Source: Listeria farberi (GTDB taxonomy: Bacteria; Bacillota; Bacilli; Lactobacillales; Listeriaceae). Taken from it: a stretch of 64,000 nt of DNA. The DNA lies in NCBI RefSeq assembly GCF_014229245.1, contig NZ_JAARZJ010000005.1, positions 119,054-183,053 of the forward strand, read 5' to 3'. The position numbers and the translations under genes are program-made. Of this stretch, positions 10,351 to 20,965 are shown in pieces. The notes under the pieces were generated by a model. That model did not search any database. It had not been told where the DNA came from and worked only from the letters and a program-made list of their open reading frames with translations. Numbering within the stretch: the stretch's first letter is position 1; each line of letters opens with the position of its first letter.

Positions 10351-13300
10351 ATGAAGAAAGTAAAATGGAGTATTTTACTCTTTTTAGTCTTGGCGATTTT
10401 TCTTTCGGCAGGAATTACTTATTTGGCCTTAAATCAAGGAGCGAGTAAGGATGATAAAAATAATACGAAAAAAGCGCATAAAATGACTATCGCGCTTGTT
10501 AATGAGGACCAAGGTGACACATTCCAAGGAAAACGAGCAGAGTTTGGAAATCAATTTGTTAAAAGTATTGAAAAAGATGAAGAACATGAATGGTACGTTG
10601 TAAGTCGTGGTGTTGCAGAAAGCGGCTTGAAACGAGATGTATACAATATGATGATTGTTATTCCTAGTGATTTTTCTAAAAAAGCATTATCTATGACATC
10701 TGAGGCACCAGAAAAAGTAACCATTAGTTACAAAGTAAATGACGTTGGAAATAGCGACCTAAAAGCAGAAGCTGAAAAAACAGCTGCGTCTGTATTGGAA
10801 GATTTCAACACGCGTATTATTGATGTTTATTTTGCGAGCATTTTAACCACTCTACAAGAAGCGCAAGACAATATAGGCGCATTAGTAAAAGAAGAGAAAA
10901 AATACGACGCAATTTACAATAAAGATATAAACAATCCATTATCGAGCTATACAGACCAGTTTAAAACAGTACAAGACTACACAGGAAATTCTAAAGAGAG
11001 TTTCAAGGGATTTCAAGATATCATGAAAGACTTTGAAAAAAGCTTAAATATTTCTAAAAAAGAAAATGCAGAATACATGAAAAATATGGATGGTTTTACA
11101 AAAACGCAAGAAATGAATGCACCATTTGGCGCAAAATTCACTGAGAATTTGCAGTCATTTGACGGTGCTCTTTCGGCGGACGATATCAGGACACAAACGG
11201 TAGCATTAGAAAAAGCCAATGATCAAATGAGGTGGGAATTTCAGGTTCTAGAAGGAAATAATTCCCTGTTATCTCAAACTCAAGGGCTGCAGAATTATAT
11301 CACGGACACAAATGCACGAATTGAAGCGCTTGATGCGGAAATTATTGGGACGCTTAATAACGACTTTCGAACCGCAGTCTACAATGATTTGTTACGAATT
11401 TTACAGGAAAATGAATACTCGGATAAATTAAATGAAATTGGCTTAAAAGATTTAACGGGAGAAGATATTAACGCCGGTTTTAACAAAATGCTTGTGAAAG
11501 AAATCAAAGCTTTGCCAACTTATAATTCGCAACAGCTCGCTTCGATTGGGCTAGATGAAGACATATATAAAAATATTATTATACTTTCAAAAGAATATTA
11601 CAACAGTCATCGAAGTGCATTTGGGGAGGATTTTAGCTTTACAAATGACGAAAAGACACTACCAACTGATACGCTAAAAAGCGATACAATTAATAAATTA
11701 AAAACAGAAGGTATACCAATTGAGAGTAGTAAGTATCTCGTACCGGAAAATGAATATAATTCGGAAATTTTTCTTACATTAGACAAGAATTTCCGTTTTG
11801 AAAATATAATTTGTACAGTTAATGTGGATGGTCAAACAGAATTAGTTCAACAAGAACCATTTGATGAAAATGGATTGAAGCTTACTTTGCCAGCTTCAGC
11901 GACTCCAGTAGAAATAAAAATCACGGGGACTGCAAAATTAAACGAAGGAGCTACCATTTCATTAATTGGCGCTGTGAATTGGAATGCTTATTTGCAACAG
12001 TATGAAAAACAAGAGATAGAATCCACGGATTTACCTATTATTCCAACTAATCCAGACAACCCGAATCCGGAAGGACCAGTGGGGGATCCGGTGTTAGTTA
12101 GGAAAGAAATGTTGCCAATTAACGTTATAGAGTCAACTTATTTAAGCGAAACTAAATCTTCTGTAAAAGTAATTACAAAAACAGTGAAAGATTACTATAA
12201 ATTACAGACTTTATTTGATTTGTACTACGGGATTGACGCGGGTGATTCGAGTCAAATGCCTGATTTCAGCAATTATGAAATGACATTGGAGGGCGCGGCA
12301 AAAAATTCTTCGTACTATTACATGTTTAATAAAGAAGATGTAATAGGAAGTTTTGTAAATCTTACAACAGATAGATTTGTAGCGGATTACACGAAAAAAA
12401 TTAAAGCTTTTGAACAACGAATTACTGATTATAAATCCATGATGGCAGAAGCAAATTCAAGATCAGAAGATGTGACAAATCGGTTGAATGAAACAACTCA
12501 GGAAGCGATTAATCTAAATAATAATTTGGTGTTAACACTTCAAAACCTTGAATCATGGCGTAATACCAGCAAAGATTTAATGGAAGAAAACGATGTTGTG
12601 ATAGACAAATCGGGCGAAGAAGCAATGGTAGCTCTTCAGCTAAGTTCCGAATTTGCAGGATTGCTAGCAGAAAGTGAATCACTTGCTGGAACATCAGAAG
12701 GGAATTTGAAATCAGCTGAAGTGGTTTATGACACTTTTGAAGCGATTGATAAAGAAGCAAAAAACATCCAAAAAAGCGGAAAAACATTAGTGGAAGAAGC
12801 CGCTACTTTGTCAGATGACCTCGGTGAAAAATTGAAAGATGACGAAACATTCCAGAAAAATTTTGCAAAAGTGATGAACAATAGTCGAGTTGGGGATAGA
12901 CAAAATGAAAATCTTTATAGTTTCTTGAGTAATCCTGTAGATAAGATGAACGCTGGAACGATTGTGGCCGGGGATAAATCAATGCCATACTTTATGATTT
13001 TAATTTGTACGATTCTCGCGATTTTCACAAGCTATGTAATTTCACATCAAGAGAAAAAACGTGAACAATTAAATGACTTTGAGAAAGAAATGTCGATTGT
13101 CTTTAAAAATATTCCAATAACCTTCTTAATGGTTTGTGTAGCGATAATTGAAGGTCTAGTGATTGGAGCTGTTTCAGGGTTTATTTTTGAAGTAGGACAA
13201 ATCGGGATGTTCTTGTGGATTGGGATTTGTGTGCTAGTTATGATAGGGCTTGTAACTGCTTTTTCATACTTACTCCGACAATTTAATATGATTGGTATGT

Positions 13301-13575
13301 CGATTATTCTACTCATTTTAAGTTTATATCTATTTTTGACAGATGCAGTTGGGCTGAATATTGATAATGAGTCGATTTTTGCGACATTTAGGAAGTTCTC
13401 GCCGTTGCAATATATGGAGCAACTATTAAATGGCATTTTAAGTATGCAACAAGACTATATTGTAATTGTGTACAGCTTAATCGGCGCGACAGTATTATTT
13501 GCTGCACTTAATCTATTTGTATGGCATCGTTCTAAAAATAACGAAAAAGAGGAGGAATATCTGGATGAAAATTAA
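10351..13575 (+). CDS. esaA: EsaA, T7SSb membrane component
   Basis: 1074-residue YhgE/Pip-family membrane protein. One transmembrane helix at ~7-27, a very long extracellular region (~30-875, helical with a Pro/Asn-rich break near 565-580), then about five transmembrane helices (~878-1060). In Staphylococcus and Bacillus this protein forms a surface stalk of the T7SSb machine and can act as a phage receptor (YueB homologue). Start ATG after GCGGGAGTGGG. Overlaps essA by 11 bases. Confidence 0.93.
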   Translation: MKKVKWSILLFLVLAIFLSAGITYLALNQGASKDDKNNTKKAHKMTIALVNEDQGDTFQGKRAEFGNQFVKSIEKDEEHEWYVVSRGVAESGLKRDVYNMMIVIPSDFSKKALSMTSEAPEKVTISYKVNDVGNSDLKAEAEKTAASVLEDFNTRIIDVYFASILTTLQEAQDNIGALVKEEKKYDAIYNKDINNPLSSYTDQFKTVQDYTGNSKESFKGFQDIMKDFEKSLNISKKENAEYMKNMDGFTKTQEMNAPFGAKFTENLQSFDGALSADDIRTQTVALEKANDQMRWEFQVLEGNNSLLSQTQGLQNYITDTNARIEALDAEIIGTLNNDFRTAVYNDLLRILQENEYSDKLNEIGLKDLTGEDINAGFNKMLVKEIKALPTYNSQQLASIGLDEDIYKNIIILSKEYYNSHRSAFGEDFSFTNDEKTLPTDTLKSDTINKLKTEGIPIESSKYLVPENEYNSEIFLTLDKNFRFENIICTVNVDGQTELVQQEPFDENGLKLTLPASATPVEIKITGTAKLNEGATISLIGAVNWNAYLQQYEKQEIESTDLPIIPTNPDNPNPEGPVGDPVLVRKEMLPINVIESTYLSETKSSVKVITKTVKDYYKLQTLFDLYYGIDAGDSSQMPDFSNYEMTLEGAAKNSSYYYMFNKEDVIGSFVNLTTDRFVADYTKKIKAFEQRITDYKSMMAEANSRSEDVTNRLNETTQEAINLNNNLVLTLQNLESWRNTSKDLMEENDVVIDKSGEEAMVALQLSSEFAGLLAESESLAGTSEGNLKSAEVVYDTFEAIDKEAKNIQKSGKTLVEEAATLSDDLGEKLKDDETFQKNFAKVMNNSRVGDRQNENLYSFLSNPVDKMNAGTIVAGDKSMPYFMILICTILAIFTSYVISHQEKKREQLNDFEKEMSIVFKNIPITFLMVCVAIIEGLVIGAVSGFIFEVGQIGMFLWIGICVLVMIGLVTAFSYLLRQFNMIGMSIILLILSLYLFLTDAVGLNIDNESIFATFRKFSPLQYMEQLLNGILSMQQDYIVIVYSLIGATVLFAALNLFVWHRSKNNEKEEEYLDEN

Positions 13576-14074
13576 AGTGGGAACATTATTAATACTCATT
13601 TGTTTTATTTTTTCTCCAAATATACTCGCTGCTGAATCGGATAGCTATCTTGAAAATAACGGAAAAATGGATATTAAAACTGATCGGCTTCAAAAAACCG
13701 ATGAAGAAAAAAAGAAAGAGTTAGAAGAAATGGAAGAAACAGAGCTTGATAAAAATGGTCTTCCTCTTTTTACAGATGAGTGGGATAAAAAAGTGGCTAA
13801 ACAAAAAGAAGCTGAAAAAGCGGAGTACGAACGTATTAAGGATTCTCTTTTTGAAGAAGAGCCAACCTCTGGAGAAACCGTGAAGCTAACAAAAGAAAAG
13901 CTGTTTTCTGGAAACTATGAAGCTACAGCAACGAACGAAACAACTATGACAACAACTAATACGGAAGATGAAACTAAAAAGACAAAGCAAAAAACAGTTG
14001 GAGGTGCAATCGCTGGAACACTTCTGGCCTTAGCAGGTGGAATTTATGTGGCTGCCCGTAATGTATTTGAATAG
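13565..14074 (+). CDS. essA: EssA, T7SSb membrane protein
   Basis: 169-residue membrane component of T7SSb. Start ATG inside the esaA end, preceded by GAGGAGG; a longer upstream frame lies wholly within esaA. N-terminal signal/transmembrane stretch (~1-20), a charged Lys/Glu-rich coil, and a C-terminal transmembrane helix (GGAIAGTLLALAGGIYVAA). Position between esaA and esaB is the conserved one. Confidence 0.9.
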   Translation: MKIKVGTLLILICFIFSPNILAAESDSYLENNGKMDIKTDRLQKTDEEKKKELEEMEETELDKNGLPLFTDEWDKKVAKQKEAEKAEYERIKDSLFEEEPTSGETVKLTKEKLFSGNYEATATNETTMTTTNTEDETKKTKQKTVGGAIAGTLLALAGGIYVAARNVFE

Positions 14075-14091
14075 AGAGTGGGGAAAACAAA

Positions 14092-14343
14092 ATGGTTAAA
14101 AATACACATATGAATGTAACAGTTGATTTCACTAATTGGGGTGCAGATAAGTATGATTTGCGCATCCCTGTGCATCAGCCGATTAAAGCATTAATTATCA
14201 ATTTAGCAGATACACTCAAAATAGAGTACAAAGATCTATCCAAATGCACGATAAAAACAACGAACAAAGCAATTTTACTAAGTGATGACGATAAATTAAC
14301 TGATTTTCAAATTGCTGATGGCGATATTTTAGAAATTTTATAG
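14092..14343 (+). CDS. esaB: EsaB, ubiquitin-like T7SS factor (YukD family)
   Basis: 83-residue cytoplasmic beta-grasp protein of the YukD/EsaB family. The sequence alternates short strands (MNVTVDFTNW, YDLRIPVH) with a helix and ends in the strand DGDILEIL. In S. aureus EsaB is needed for secretion, although its exact role is unclear. GTGGGG ribosome site; 12 bases upstream of essB. Confidence 0.92.
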   Translation: MVKNTHMNVTVDFTNWGADKYDLRIPVHQPIKALIINLADTLKIEYKDLSKCTIKTTNKAILLSDDDKLTDFQIADGDILEIL

Positions 14344-14364
14344 AAAAAAAGGAGAATGAAAACG

Positions 14365-15561
14365 ATGAATAAGACAACAGAAATGGACGGAACAGCTTAC
14401 GATTTTACTTATGAAGATTTAGCGTGGAGCGTTAATTTTCCTAAATCAAAAACACGTGCAAAAGAGTTGGCACAACTGGAATTATTAGAGAAACAAGCCG
14501 CTCATTTCGTTCCAGCAAAAATTACGAGTGATAGTGATTCCTACACAATTTCTTATGAGATTGCTGAACATACTTATGGTTTTGAACAAGTTCGCAAAAT
14601 GGAACGTGAAGACAAGTTACGAGCGTTGCGGAATATTGCGGATTTAAGTGGATTACTGAATACACGTTATACTTTTTTCTTGCATCCCGATAATTTGATT
14701 TTTGATATAAATTTAGTCCCGAGCATCGTTCACCGCGGGATTAAGAATATTTTACCACCATATGAATTGACCGAAGAAATGTTCTTTAAGCAATATCAGT
14801 GTTTTGCGATTGCGATGTTTTCCAAGAAGTTTTCTTTTGAAAATTTATATAATGGCTCGCTTTCGGGTGCTAGAGGGACTCAGTTTGAAAAAAGTATTTT
14901 AGATGCAAAAACGATTCAAGATATTGCTGCTATTTTAGAAGAGGCATATATAAAGGAACATAAGGTTGTGAAAAAAAATATGGCAATCGTTCCAAAGAAA
15001 AAATACGGGACTTTTCGCGGACTTGCTGTTGGATTTATTATTGTAGCGATTTTACTGGCTATTCCAGTGAGCTATTTTGCGTTCATCAAAGTGCCACTTC
15101 AAAACGATTTACTTACAGCGAATGAGAATTTTCTTAAAACAGACTACGATAAAGTGATTACAGGGCTTGAGAATGTGGATCCTGAAAAAATGCCGCAATC
15201 AGTGCAATACGAACTTGCTTATTCCTACGTTAACGGCGAAAAAATGAGTGATAAAAAGAAAGAAAACATTATGAATACTATTAGTTTAAAATCAGATCCG
15301 AAAAATTTGCTTTACTGGATTTATAATGGTCGCGGTGAATTTGGTAAGTCACTAGATATTGCGAAACTTTTAGATGACCCAACGCTTGCAATGTACAGCT
15401 TAACGAAACAAATGGAACAAGTACAAAGTGATGCAAAACTAAGCGGTGATGAAAAAGTAGAGAAACTAAAAACATTAGAAGAAAATTTAAAAGAATATGA
15501 TGAAAAAGTTAATACACAAACAAAGGAAACAGATGAAACAACAAATACAGAGGCAAAATAA
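14365..15561 (+). CDS. essB: EssB, T7SSb pseudokinase-like membrane protein
   Basis: 398 residues. I chose the second ATG (14365) because GGAG ends 10 bases before it, whereas the first ATG (14356) is only one base away. The N-terminal cytoplasmic pseudokinase-like domain covers ~1-215, one transmembrane helix (GLAVGFIIVAILLAIPVSYF) follows, and the extracellular TPR-like helical domain ends in a charged coil. EssB links the EssC motor to the stalk in T7SSb. Confidence 0.93.
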   Translation: MNKTTEMDGTAYDFTYEDLAWSVNFPKSKTRAKELAQLELLEKQAAHFVPAKITSDSDSYTISYEIAEHTYGFEQVRKMEREDKLRALRNIADLSGLLNTRYTFFLHPDNLIFDINLVPSIVHRGIKNILPPYELTEEMFFKQYQCFAIAMFSKKFSFENLYNGSLSGARGTQFEKSILDAKTIQDIAAILEEAYIKEHKVVKKNMAIVPKKKYGTFRGLAVGFIIVAILLAIPVSYFAFIKVPLQNDLLTANENFLKTDYDKVITGLENVDPEKMPQSVQYELAYSYVNGEKMSDKKKENIMNTISLKSDPKNLLYWIYNGRGEFGKSLDIAKLLDDPTLAMYSLTKQMEQVQSDAKLSGDEKVEKLKTLEENLKEYDEKVNTQTKETDETTNTEAK

Positions 15562-15574
15562 GGGAGAATGAACC

Positions 15575-18500
15575 ATGAATAGAGAGGCTTTATTAATTGT
15601 TACTAACGGGCAGCAATGTCATAAACACCATTTGTCTCCTCAAAAAGTCGTGACAATTGGTAATACAATCGAACACGAAATTACTTATCCAGAACTAGTT
15701 GAATCAATGGAAGTTAAATATGACGAAAACTCGTGGAATGTCGGTACAACAGCACTTCAAGTGAATCAAGTGGTAAAAGTGGATAATCTAGCATTTTATC
15801 TTTGCCAAGACCTAGATACGCAAGTGTATGATGTCGTCATGAACACTTCTGTAGCCTTTGGCGCGGGAACGGAGAATGATGTTACGATTGATGGCACAAA
15901 ATCAGACTTTTTACTTTTGCGTGATGCGAAGGAAAAACTATTTAAATTACAAGTTTTAAATGGCGAAATTTATCATAATTTTTCTTTAGTGACAGAAGAC
16001 TGCGTTCTAGAACCGGGCGATCAGCTCTATACGGACGGTGTGACGATTACAATCGGAAAAGAAGATATTAGTGTGCTTGCTGTAGAAAATCGCGTGACGA
16101 GCAAATTAGCGCCTTTATTTGCTGCGGACAATTCATTCGGTGAAGACTATCCAGATTATCACCGTTCCCCGCGGATTATTTACCGGGCACCAGAAGAGAA
16201 AATCAGCATGGCGAAACCCTCTAGCAAGCCATCCAAACCAACAGATGGCTTAATTAAAATTATTTTACCCCCGCTTATCATGGTTGCGATTACTGTGATG
16301 ATTTCTATTTTCCAACCTCGTGGGCTGTATATTATTATGACCATCGCGATGTCAGCAGTAACGATAACGATGGCGATTATTAATTACATAAAATCACGCA
16401 AAAAATACAAAATTGATTCGAAACAAAGAATTGAGAGCTATGATTTATATTTAAAACGAAAAACAAGAGAATTACACGAAACAAGCGAGAAACAGCGTCA
16501 CGCTTTAACTTATCACTATCCAGATGTAACTGAACTGGAAAAAATGGCGTTACGCGTGGATTCACGCATTTATGAAAAAACAATGTTTCACCATGATTTC
16601 TTGACTTTCCGGGTTGGACGCGGCACAGAAGCAAGCAGTTTTTCCGTCGAATTCCAACAAGAAGAATTTAGCCAGGACAAAGATGAACTTATTGATGAAG
16701 CTGTGAAAATCAAAGGACAATATTTATCAATTAATGAAGTGCCAGTTGCGACAGATTTAATGCACGGACCGGTGGGGTATATCGGGCCGCGTCATTTAGT
16801 ATTAGAGCAACTTCAAATGTTGGTAATGCAAACGTCCCTTTTTCATAGTTATTATGATTTGCAATTTGTTAACATTTTCCCAGAAGAAGAGAAGGCGGAT
16901 TGGGACTGGATGCGCTGGTTACCGCATGCGAATATGCGTGATGTGAATGTGCGTGGTTTTGTTTACCATGAACGTTCGCGCGACCAAGTATTGAATTCTC
17001 TTTATCAAATTTTAAAAGAACGTAAACAAGCGCTTACTGAACAAGCGAGTAAGCAGGAAAAATTATACTTCACGCCACATTTTGTAGTTTTAATTACCGA
17101 TGAAAAATTAGTACTAGACCACACGGTTATGGAATTCTTCAATGAAGATCCAAGCGAACTAGGTGTTTCTTTAGTATTTGTACAGGATGTAATGGAGAGC
17201 TTGCCAGAACACGTGAAGACGGTCGTAGATATTCGTGATGCGAAGAGCGGGAACATTATTTTGGAACAAGGCGATCTAGTAAACCGAGCATTCGTGCCAG
17301 ACCATTTGCCAGCAGATTTTGACAAAGAAATAATCAGCCGTGCTCTTGCGCCACTGAACCATCTTCAAAACTTGAAAAACTCGATCCCAGAATCCGTTAC
17401 TTTCCTTGAAATGTATGGTGTGGAGCGTGTCGAGGAGTTAAACATTGCTGGACGCTGGGCGAAAAATGAAACCTATAAGAGCCTTGCTGTGCCACTTGGC
17501 TTACGCGGGAAAGACGACATTGTTCAACTGAATTTACATGAAAAAGCGCACGGGCCGCATGGTTTGGTAGCTGGAACGACTGGTTCTGGTAAATCAGAAA
17601 TCATTCAGTCTTATATCATTTCACTTGGCGTCAATTTCCACCCATATGAAGTCGCGTTCTTGCTGATTGACTATAAGGGCGGCGGTATGGCGAACTTATT
17701 TAAAAATATGCCACATTTACTAGGAACAATTACAAACTTGGACGGCGCGCAATCGATGCGTGCTCTAGCTTCCATCAAAGCCGAATTGCAAAAAAGGCAA
17801 CGGTTATTTGGCGAGCATGATGTTAACCACATCAACCAATACCAAAAACTATATAAACAAGGAAAAGCGACCGAACCAATGCCGCATTTATTCCTTATTT
17901 CAGATGAGTTCGCCGAGTTGAAATCAGAACAACCAGAATTCATGAAAGAACTCGTTTCGACAGCACGTATCGGGCGTTCACTCGGAATCCATTTAATCCT
18001 AGCAACCCAAAAACCAAGCGGCGTCGTGGATGACCAAATCTGGTCCAACTCCAAATTCAAACTAGCCCTAAAAGTACAAAACGCCAGCGATTCAAACGAA
18101 ATTTTGAAAACACCAGACGCAGCAGAAATCACACTACCAGGCCGTTCGTATTTGCAGGTTGGTAATAATGAGATTTACGAATTGTTCCAGAGTGCTTGGA
18201 GTGGTGCGGATTATGTGCCGGATAAGGAAAGCACGGATTATATTGATACGACCATTTATGCGATTAATGACTTGGGTCAGTATGATATTTTGACAGAGGA
18301 TTTGAGCGGATTAGATAAGAAGGATGATTTGACTAAGTTGCCGAGTGAACTTGATGCGGTGATTGATCATATTCATGCGTATACGGAGGCTTCTGGGATT
18401 GAGGCATTGCCAAGACCTTGGTTGCCGCCACTGGAGGAACGTATTTCGTTAGAAAGCATCAGTACTGTTGATTTTGAAGCAAACTGGCAAAAAGATGAAA

Positions 18501-19159
18501 AGGATTTAGAACTAACATTAGGAGTACTGGACCAACCGCAGTTACAAGCACAAAACGTTTTGCATTGGAATTTAGAAAAAAATGGACATATGGCAGTGTT
18601 TTCTAGTCCTGGTTTCGGAAAATCAACGTTCATGCAAACAGCTATATTTGATTTAGCAAGAAAAAACACACCAGAATTTTTCCATGCATACCTATTAGAT
18701 TTTGGCACAAATGGTTTACTTTCACTTAAAGGTTTACCACATGTTGCAGATACATTTTCCATTGATGAATCAGAGAAAACGTTAAAATTAGTAAGGCTTC
18801 TTAGTCGAGAAATTAAAGAGAGAAAACAATTACTAAGTAAATTTAGCGTAGCCAGTTTGAAAATGTATGAAGAAATAAGTGGCGATAAAAGGCCAATTAT
18901 TCTACTAGCAATTGATAACTATGATGCAATTAGAGAAGTGGATGAATTTGTAGCAAACCTTGAACCAACTATAGTTCAGATAGCAAGGGAAGGAGCTAGC
19001 TTAGGCATTCATTTAATGATTACAGCTAATAACCAAAATGCAATGCGTCTACAGCTACTGTCTAACATTAAAACGCAAATAGCTTTACACTTGAATGAGA
19101 AAAATGAGGTAAGCAGTAAAGTGACTACACCATTGAAGAATTACCAGGTCGAGGTTTAA
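15575..19159 (+). CDS. essC: EssC motor ATPase, truncated by frameshift
   Basis: FtsK/SpoIIIE-type motor of T7SSb. Order: two N-terminal FHA-like domains (~1-190), two transmembrane helices (~225-275), ATPase D1 with Walker A GTTGSGKS (~667-674) and LFLISDEFAEL, then ATPase D2 with SSPGFGKST (~1009-1017). The frame ends at residue 1194 (KNYQVEV stop) inside D2/D3, whereas full EssC is about 1500 residues. The missing end continues at once in the +2 frame (see next entry). The protein would lack the third ATPase domain, which selects substrates, so the system may be dead or altered unless the shift is a sequencing error. Confidence 0.88.
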   Translation: MNREALLIVTNGQQCHKHHLSPQKVVTIGNTIEHEITYPELVESMEVKYDENSWNVGTTALQVNQVVKVDNLAFYLCQDLDTQVYDVVMNTSVAFGAGTENDVTIDGTKSDFLLLRDAKEKLFKLQVLNGEIYHNFSLVTEDCVLEPGDQLYTDGVTITIGKEDISVLAVENRVTSKLAPLFAADNSFGEDYPDYHRSPRIIYRAPEEKISMAKPSSKPSKPTDGLIKIILPPLIMVAITVMISIFQPRGLYIIMTIAMSAVTITMAIINYIKSRKKYKIDSKQRIESYDLYLKRKTRELHETSEKQRHALTYHYPDVTELEKMALRVDSRIYEKTMFHHDFLTFRVGRGTEASSFSVEFQQEEFSQDKDELIDEAVKIKGQYLSINEVPVATDLMHGPVGYIGPRHLVLEQLQMLVMQTSLFHSYYDLQFVNIFPEEEKADWDWMRWLPHANMRDVNVRGFVYHERSRDQVLNSLYQILKERKQALTEQASKQEKLYFTPHFVVLITDEKLVLDHTVMEFFNEDPSELGVSLVFVQDVMESLPEHVKTVVDIRDAKSGNIILEQGDLVNRAFVPDHLPADFDKEIISRALAPLNHLQNLKNSIPESVTFLEMYGVERVEELNIAGRWAKNETYKSLAVPLGLRGKDDIVQLNLHEKAHGPHGLVAGTTGSGKSEIIQSYIISLGVNFHPYEVAFLLIDYKGGGMANLFKNMPHLLGTITNLDGAQSMRALASIKAELQKRQRLFGEHDVNHINQYQKLYKQGKATEPMPHLFLISDEFAELKSEQPEFMKELVSTARIGRSLGIHLILATQKPSGVVDDQIWSNSKFKLALKVQNASDSNEILKTPDAAEITLPGRSYLQVGNNEIYELFQSAWSGADYVPDKESTDYIDTTIYAINDLGQYDILTEDLSGLDKKDDLTKLPSELDAVIDHIHAYTEASGIEALPRPWLPPLEERISLESISTVDFEANWQKDEKDLELTLGVLDQPQLQAQNVLHWNLEKNGHMAVFSSPGFGKSTFMQTAIFDLARKNTPEFFHAYLLDFGTNGLLSLKGLPHVADTFSIDESEKTLKLVRLLSREIKERKQLLSKFSVASLKMYEEISGDKRPIILLAIDNYDAIREVDEFVANLEPTIVQIAREGASLGIHLMITANNQNAMRLQLLSNIKTQIALHLNEKNEVSSKVTTPLKNYQVEV

Positions 19160-20055
19160 TTAAGATTGAAGAACCAACATTGTTCCAAATGGCGCTCCCA
19201 AATAATGGAGCCGAAGCAATCGAAATAATCAAGAACAATCAAGATGAAGCAGAGAAAATGACTGAAATTTGGACAGGCAAAAAACCACAATGTATACCAA
19301 TGGTTCCAGAAACATTAAGTTTTACTCACTTTACCGATCATATGCAAACAAAGAAAATGCTTGAAATGAAATCAATACTACCAATTGGTTTAGAGTATGA
19401 GTATGCTAGCCCTGTAGGAATATCATTAGAACAGCACAATCTAGCTATCATCATGCCAACTATAGAATTAGTTCAGCAAATTATCACAAACAGTAGTCAT
19501 CTACTTGTCAAAAAAGAATTAAGAGAGCTAGTTATCTTTGATACACCTTCTATGGAGTTAATGAAATTAAAAGAGCTCCCCCTAACTTACATTACAAATA
19601 GTGAACGAATAGAGGGTAAAATTGACCTTCTATACGGAGCGTTTAAAACGGCAGAACAAGCATATTTAGAAGAACTACAATTAAACAATACAATAACAAA
19701 AGAAGAATACTTCAAAAATATGCCACTTGTAGTCGTTGTTATTTATTCAACTGTTCAGCTATACAACCAGTTATCATCAAACACGCAAAAACAATTACTA
19801 GAGATGTTAAAATCAGATGGTAAAATGGGAGTACAATTCATTATAGGAAATGACTTGGGAAGCATGGCGAAAGAGTACAGCCCAATTGGAGATACTATTC
19901 GCAATTCCAAACAAGTTTTACTAGGTGCTCGATTTGCAGACCAAGCAATTTATAGCCCAACAATCAGAATTGTACAAGAAAAACCACTAGCTCCTCAAGA
20001 ACTGTATCTACTAATAGAAGGAAATGCAGAAAAGCTTAAGATTCCAAAGGGATAA
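19123..20055 (+). pseudogene. essC: 3' remnant of essC (third ATPase domain), out of frame
   Basis: Reading from 19123 gives DYTIEELPGRG then LIKIEEPTLFQMALP, which is the expected continuation of EssC from D2 into D3. The frame opens only after a TAA at 19117-19119, so the indel lies around 19111-19159. The 291 codons from the first possible start (TTG 19180) have no ribosome site and begin mid-domain. The D3 region is the known strain-variable end of EssC in Listeria and Staphylococcus, and it pairs with the effector genes downstream. Confidence 0.85.
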
Positions 20056-20080
20056 AATACAGAAGCAGATAGGAGAACAA

Positions 20081-20950
20081 ATGAAGAAAAAAATCATCGG
20101 TTTGTTAGCAAGTTTATTATTATTAGGAGGTTGTTTCAATATGAATGAGAAAACAGAGCAAGGAAAAGCACAAGAAGGCACTACTCCTGTACAGGAGTAT
20201 GTAGGTCAAGGGTTTTCATTTGTGGACGGGGAGAAGTCAGCAGAGCGAGTGAAAAAGGATGAAGAAAAAATCAAGCAAGAAGCGATAAACTACATGAAAA
20301 ACACATACAAAACAGATGTAAAAGTAAATAATGTAGTCCCCGCGCGTAATGCGGCAGTTGTCATGGTAGAGAGTGAGGAGCCTATTAAATTTCACACCTC
20401 CATTATAGTAGGAAAAGTGATTAATAAAGAAGGTGAATGGTTAGCGAGAAGTAATGAAGGGGAGGTAGAAAAAGCGATTGTCGGGGGTTTATATGCAAAG
20501 GCATATGAAGCAGAGTTTCGCCATTTAGATACTTTTGCTAATAAAATAGCTAAAGAAAATGATTTATTAGGACTAAGGGATGAAGCGATTGATAAGACAG
20601 CTGCAGAAGGCTATATAAGCAACCATTATTTTATTGTAGCAATGGATGTTTACTATCCAAGTGTTTATAATGCTTATCTAAAAAATCAAGAAATTTCAGA
20701 AGGTGAATTAAGGAATCTATTTGAGAAAGATGATCCGATGTATGAACATATATCCATCCCAATGGAATTTTATTCTAAAGAAAATAAGCTACCTAAACAA
20801 GAGGAAGCGGATGATTTAGCAGAAAAGCTCAAACAGGAAGAAGGGTTACCAAAAGGAAGTTATGATATAAGAGTATATAAAAATGCCATTGTAAACCGAG
20901 TGGGCTTGCCCGATGGGGATAACGCAAAAGTAGAAGAAATCGCAAAGTAG
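20081..20950 (+). CDS. DUF1672-type lipoprotein, presumed immunity protein (TilA-like)
   Basis: 289-residue lipoprotein: signal MKKKIIGLLASLLLLGGC with lipobox LGGC. The ATG follows AGGAGA; the longer in-frame start overlaps essC' and lacks a signal. The mature part begins with a conserved TPVQ(E/D)YVGQGFSF segment and ends VNRVGLPDG. I recall the DUF1672 family as the surface-anchored immunity partner (TilA) of the S. aureus T7 lipase toxin TslA; that family link is from memory. It sits 15 bases upstream of the lipase gene, so the two are co-transcribed. A close paralogue lies at 23304-24176. Confidence 0.75.
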   Translation: MKKKIIGLLASLLLLGGCFNMNEKTEQGKAQEGTTPVQEYVGQGFSFVDGEKSAERVKKDEEKIKQEAINYMKNTYKTDVKVNNVVPARNAAVVMVESEEPIKFHTSIIVGKVINKEGEWLARSNEGEVEKAIVGGLYAKAYEAEFRHLDTFANKIAKENDLLGLRDEAIDKTAAEGYISNHYFIVAMDVYYPSVYNAYLKNQEISEGELRNLFEKDDPMYEHISIPMEFYSKENKLPKQEEADDLAEKLKQEEGLPKGSYDIRVYKNAIVNRVGLPDGDNAKVEEIAK

Positions 20951-20965
20951 TGGGAGTGAAGGTAC

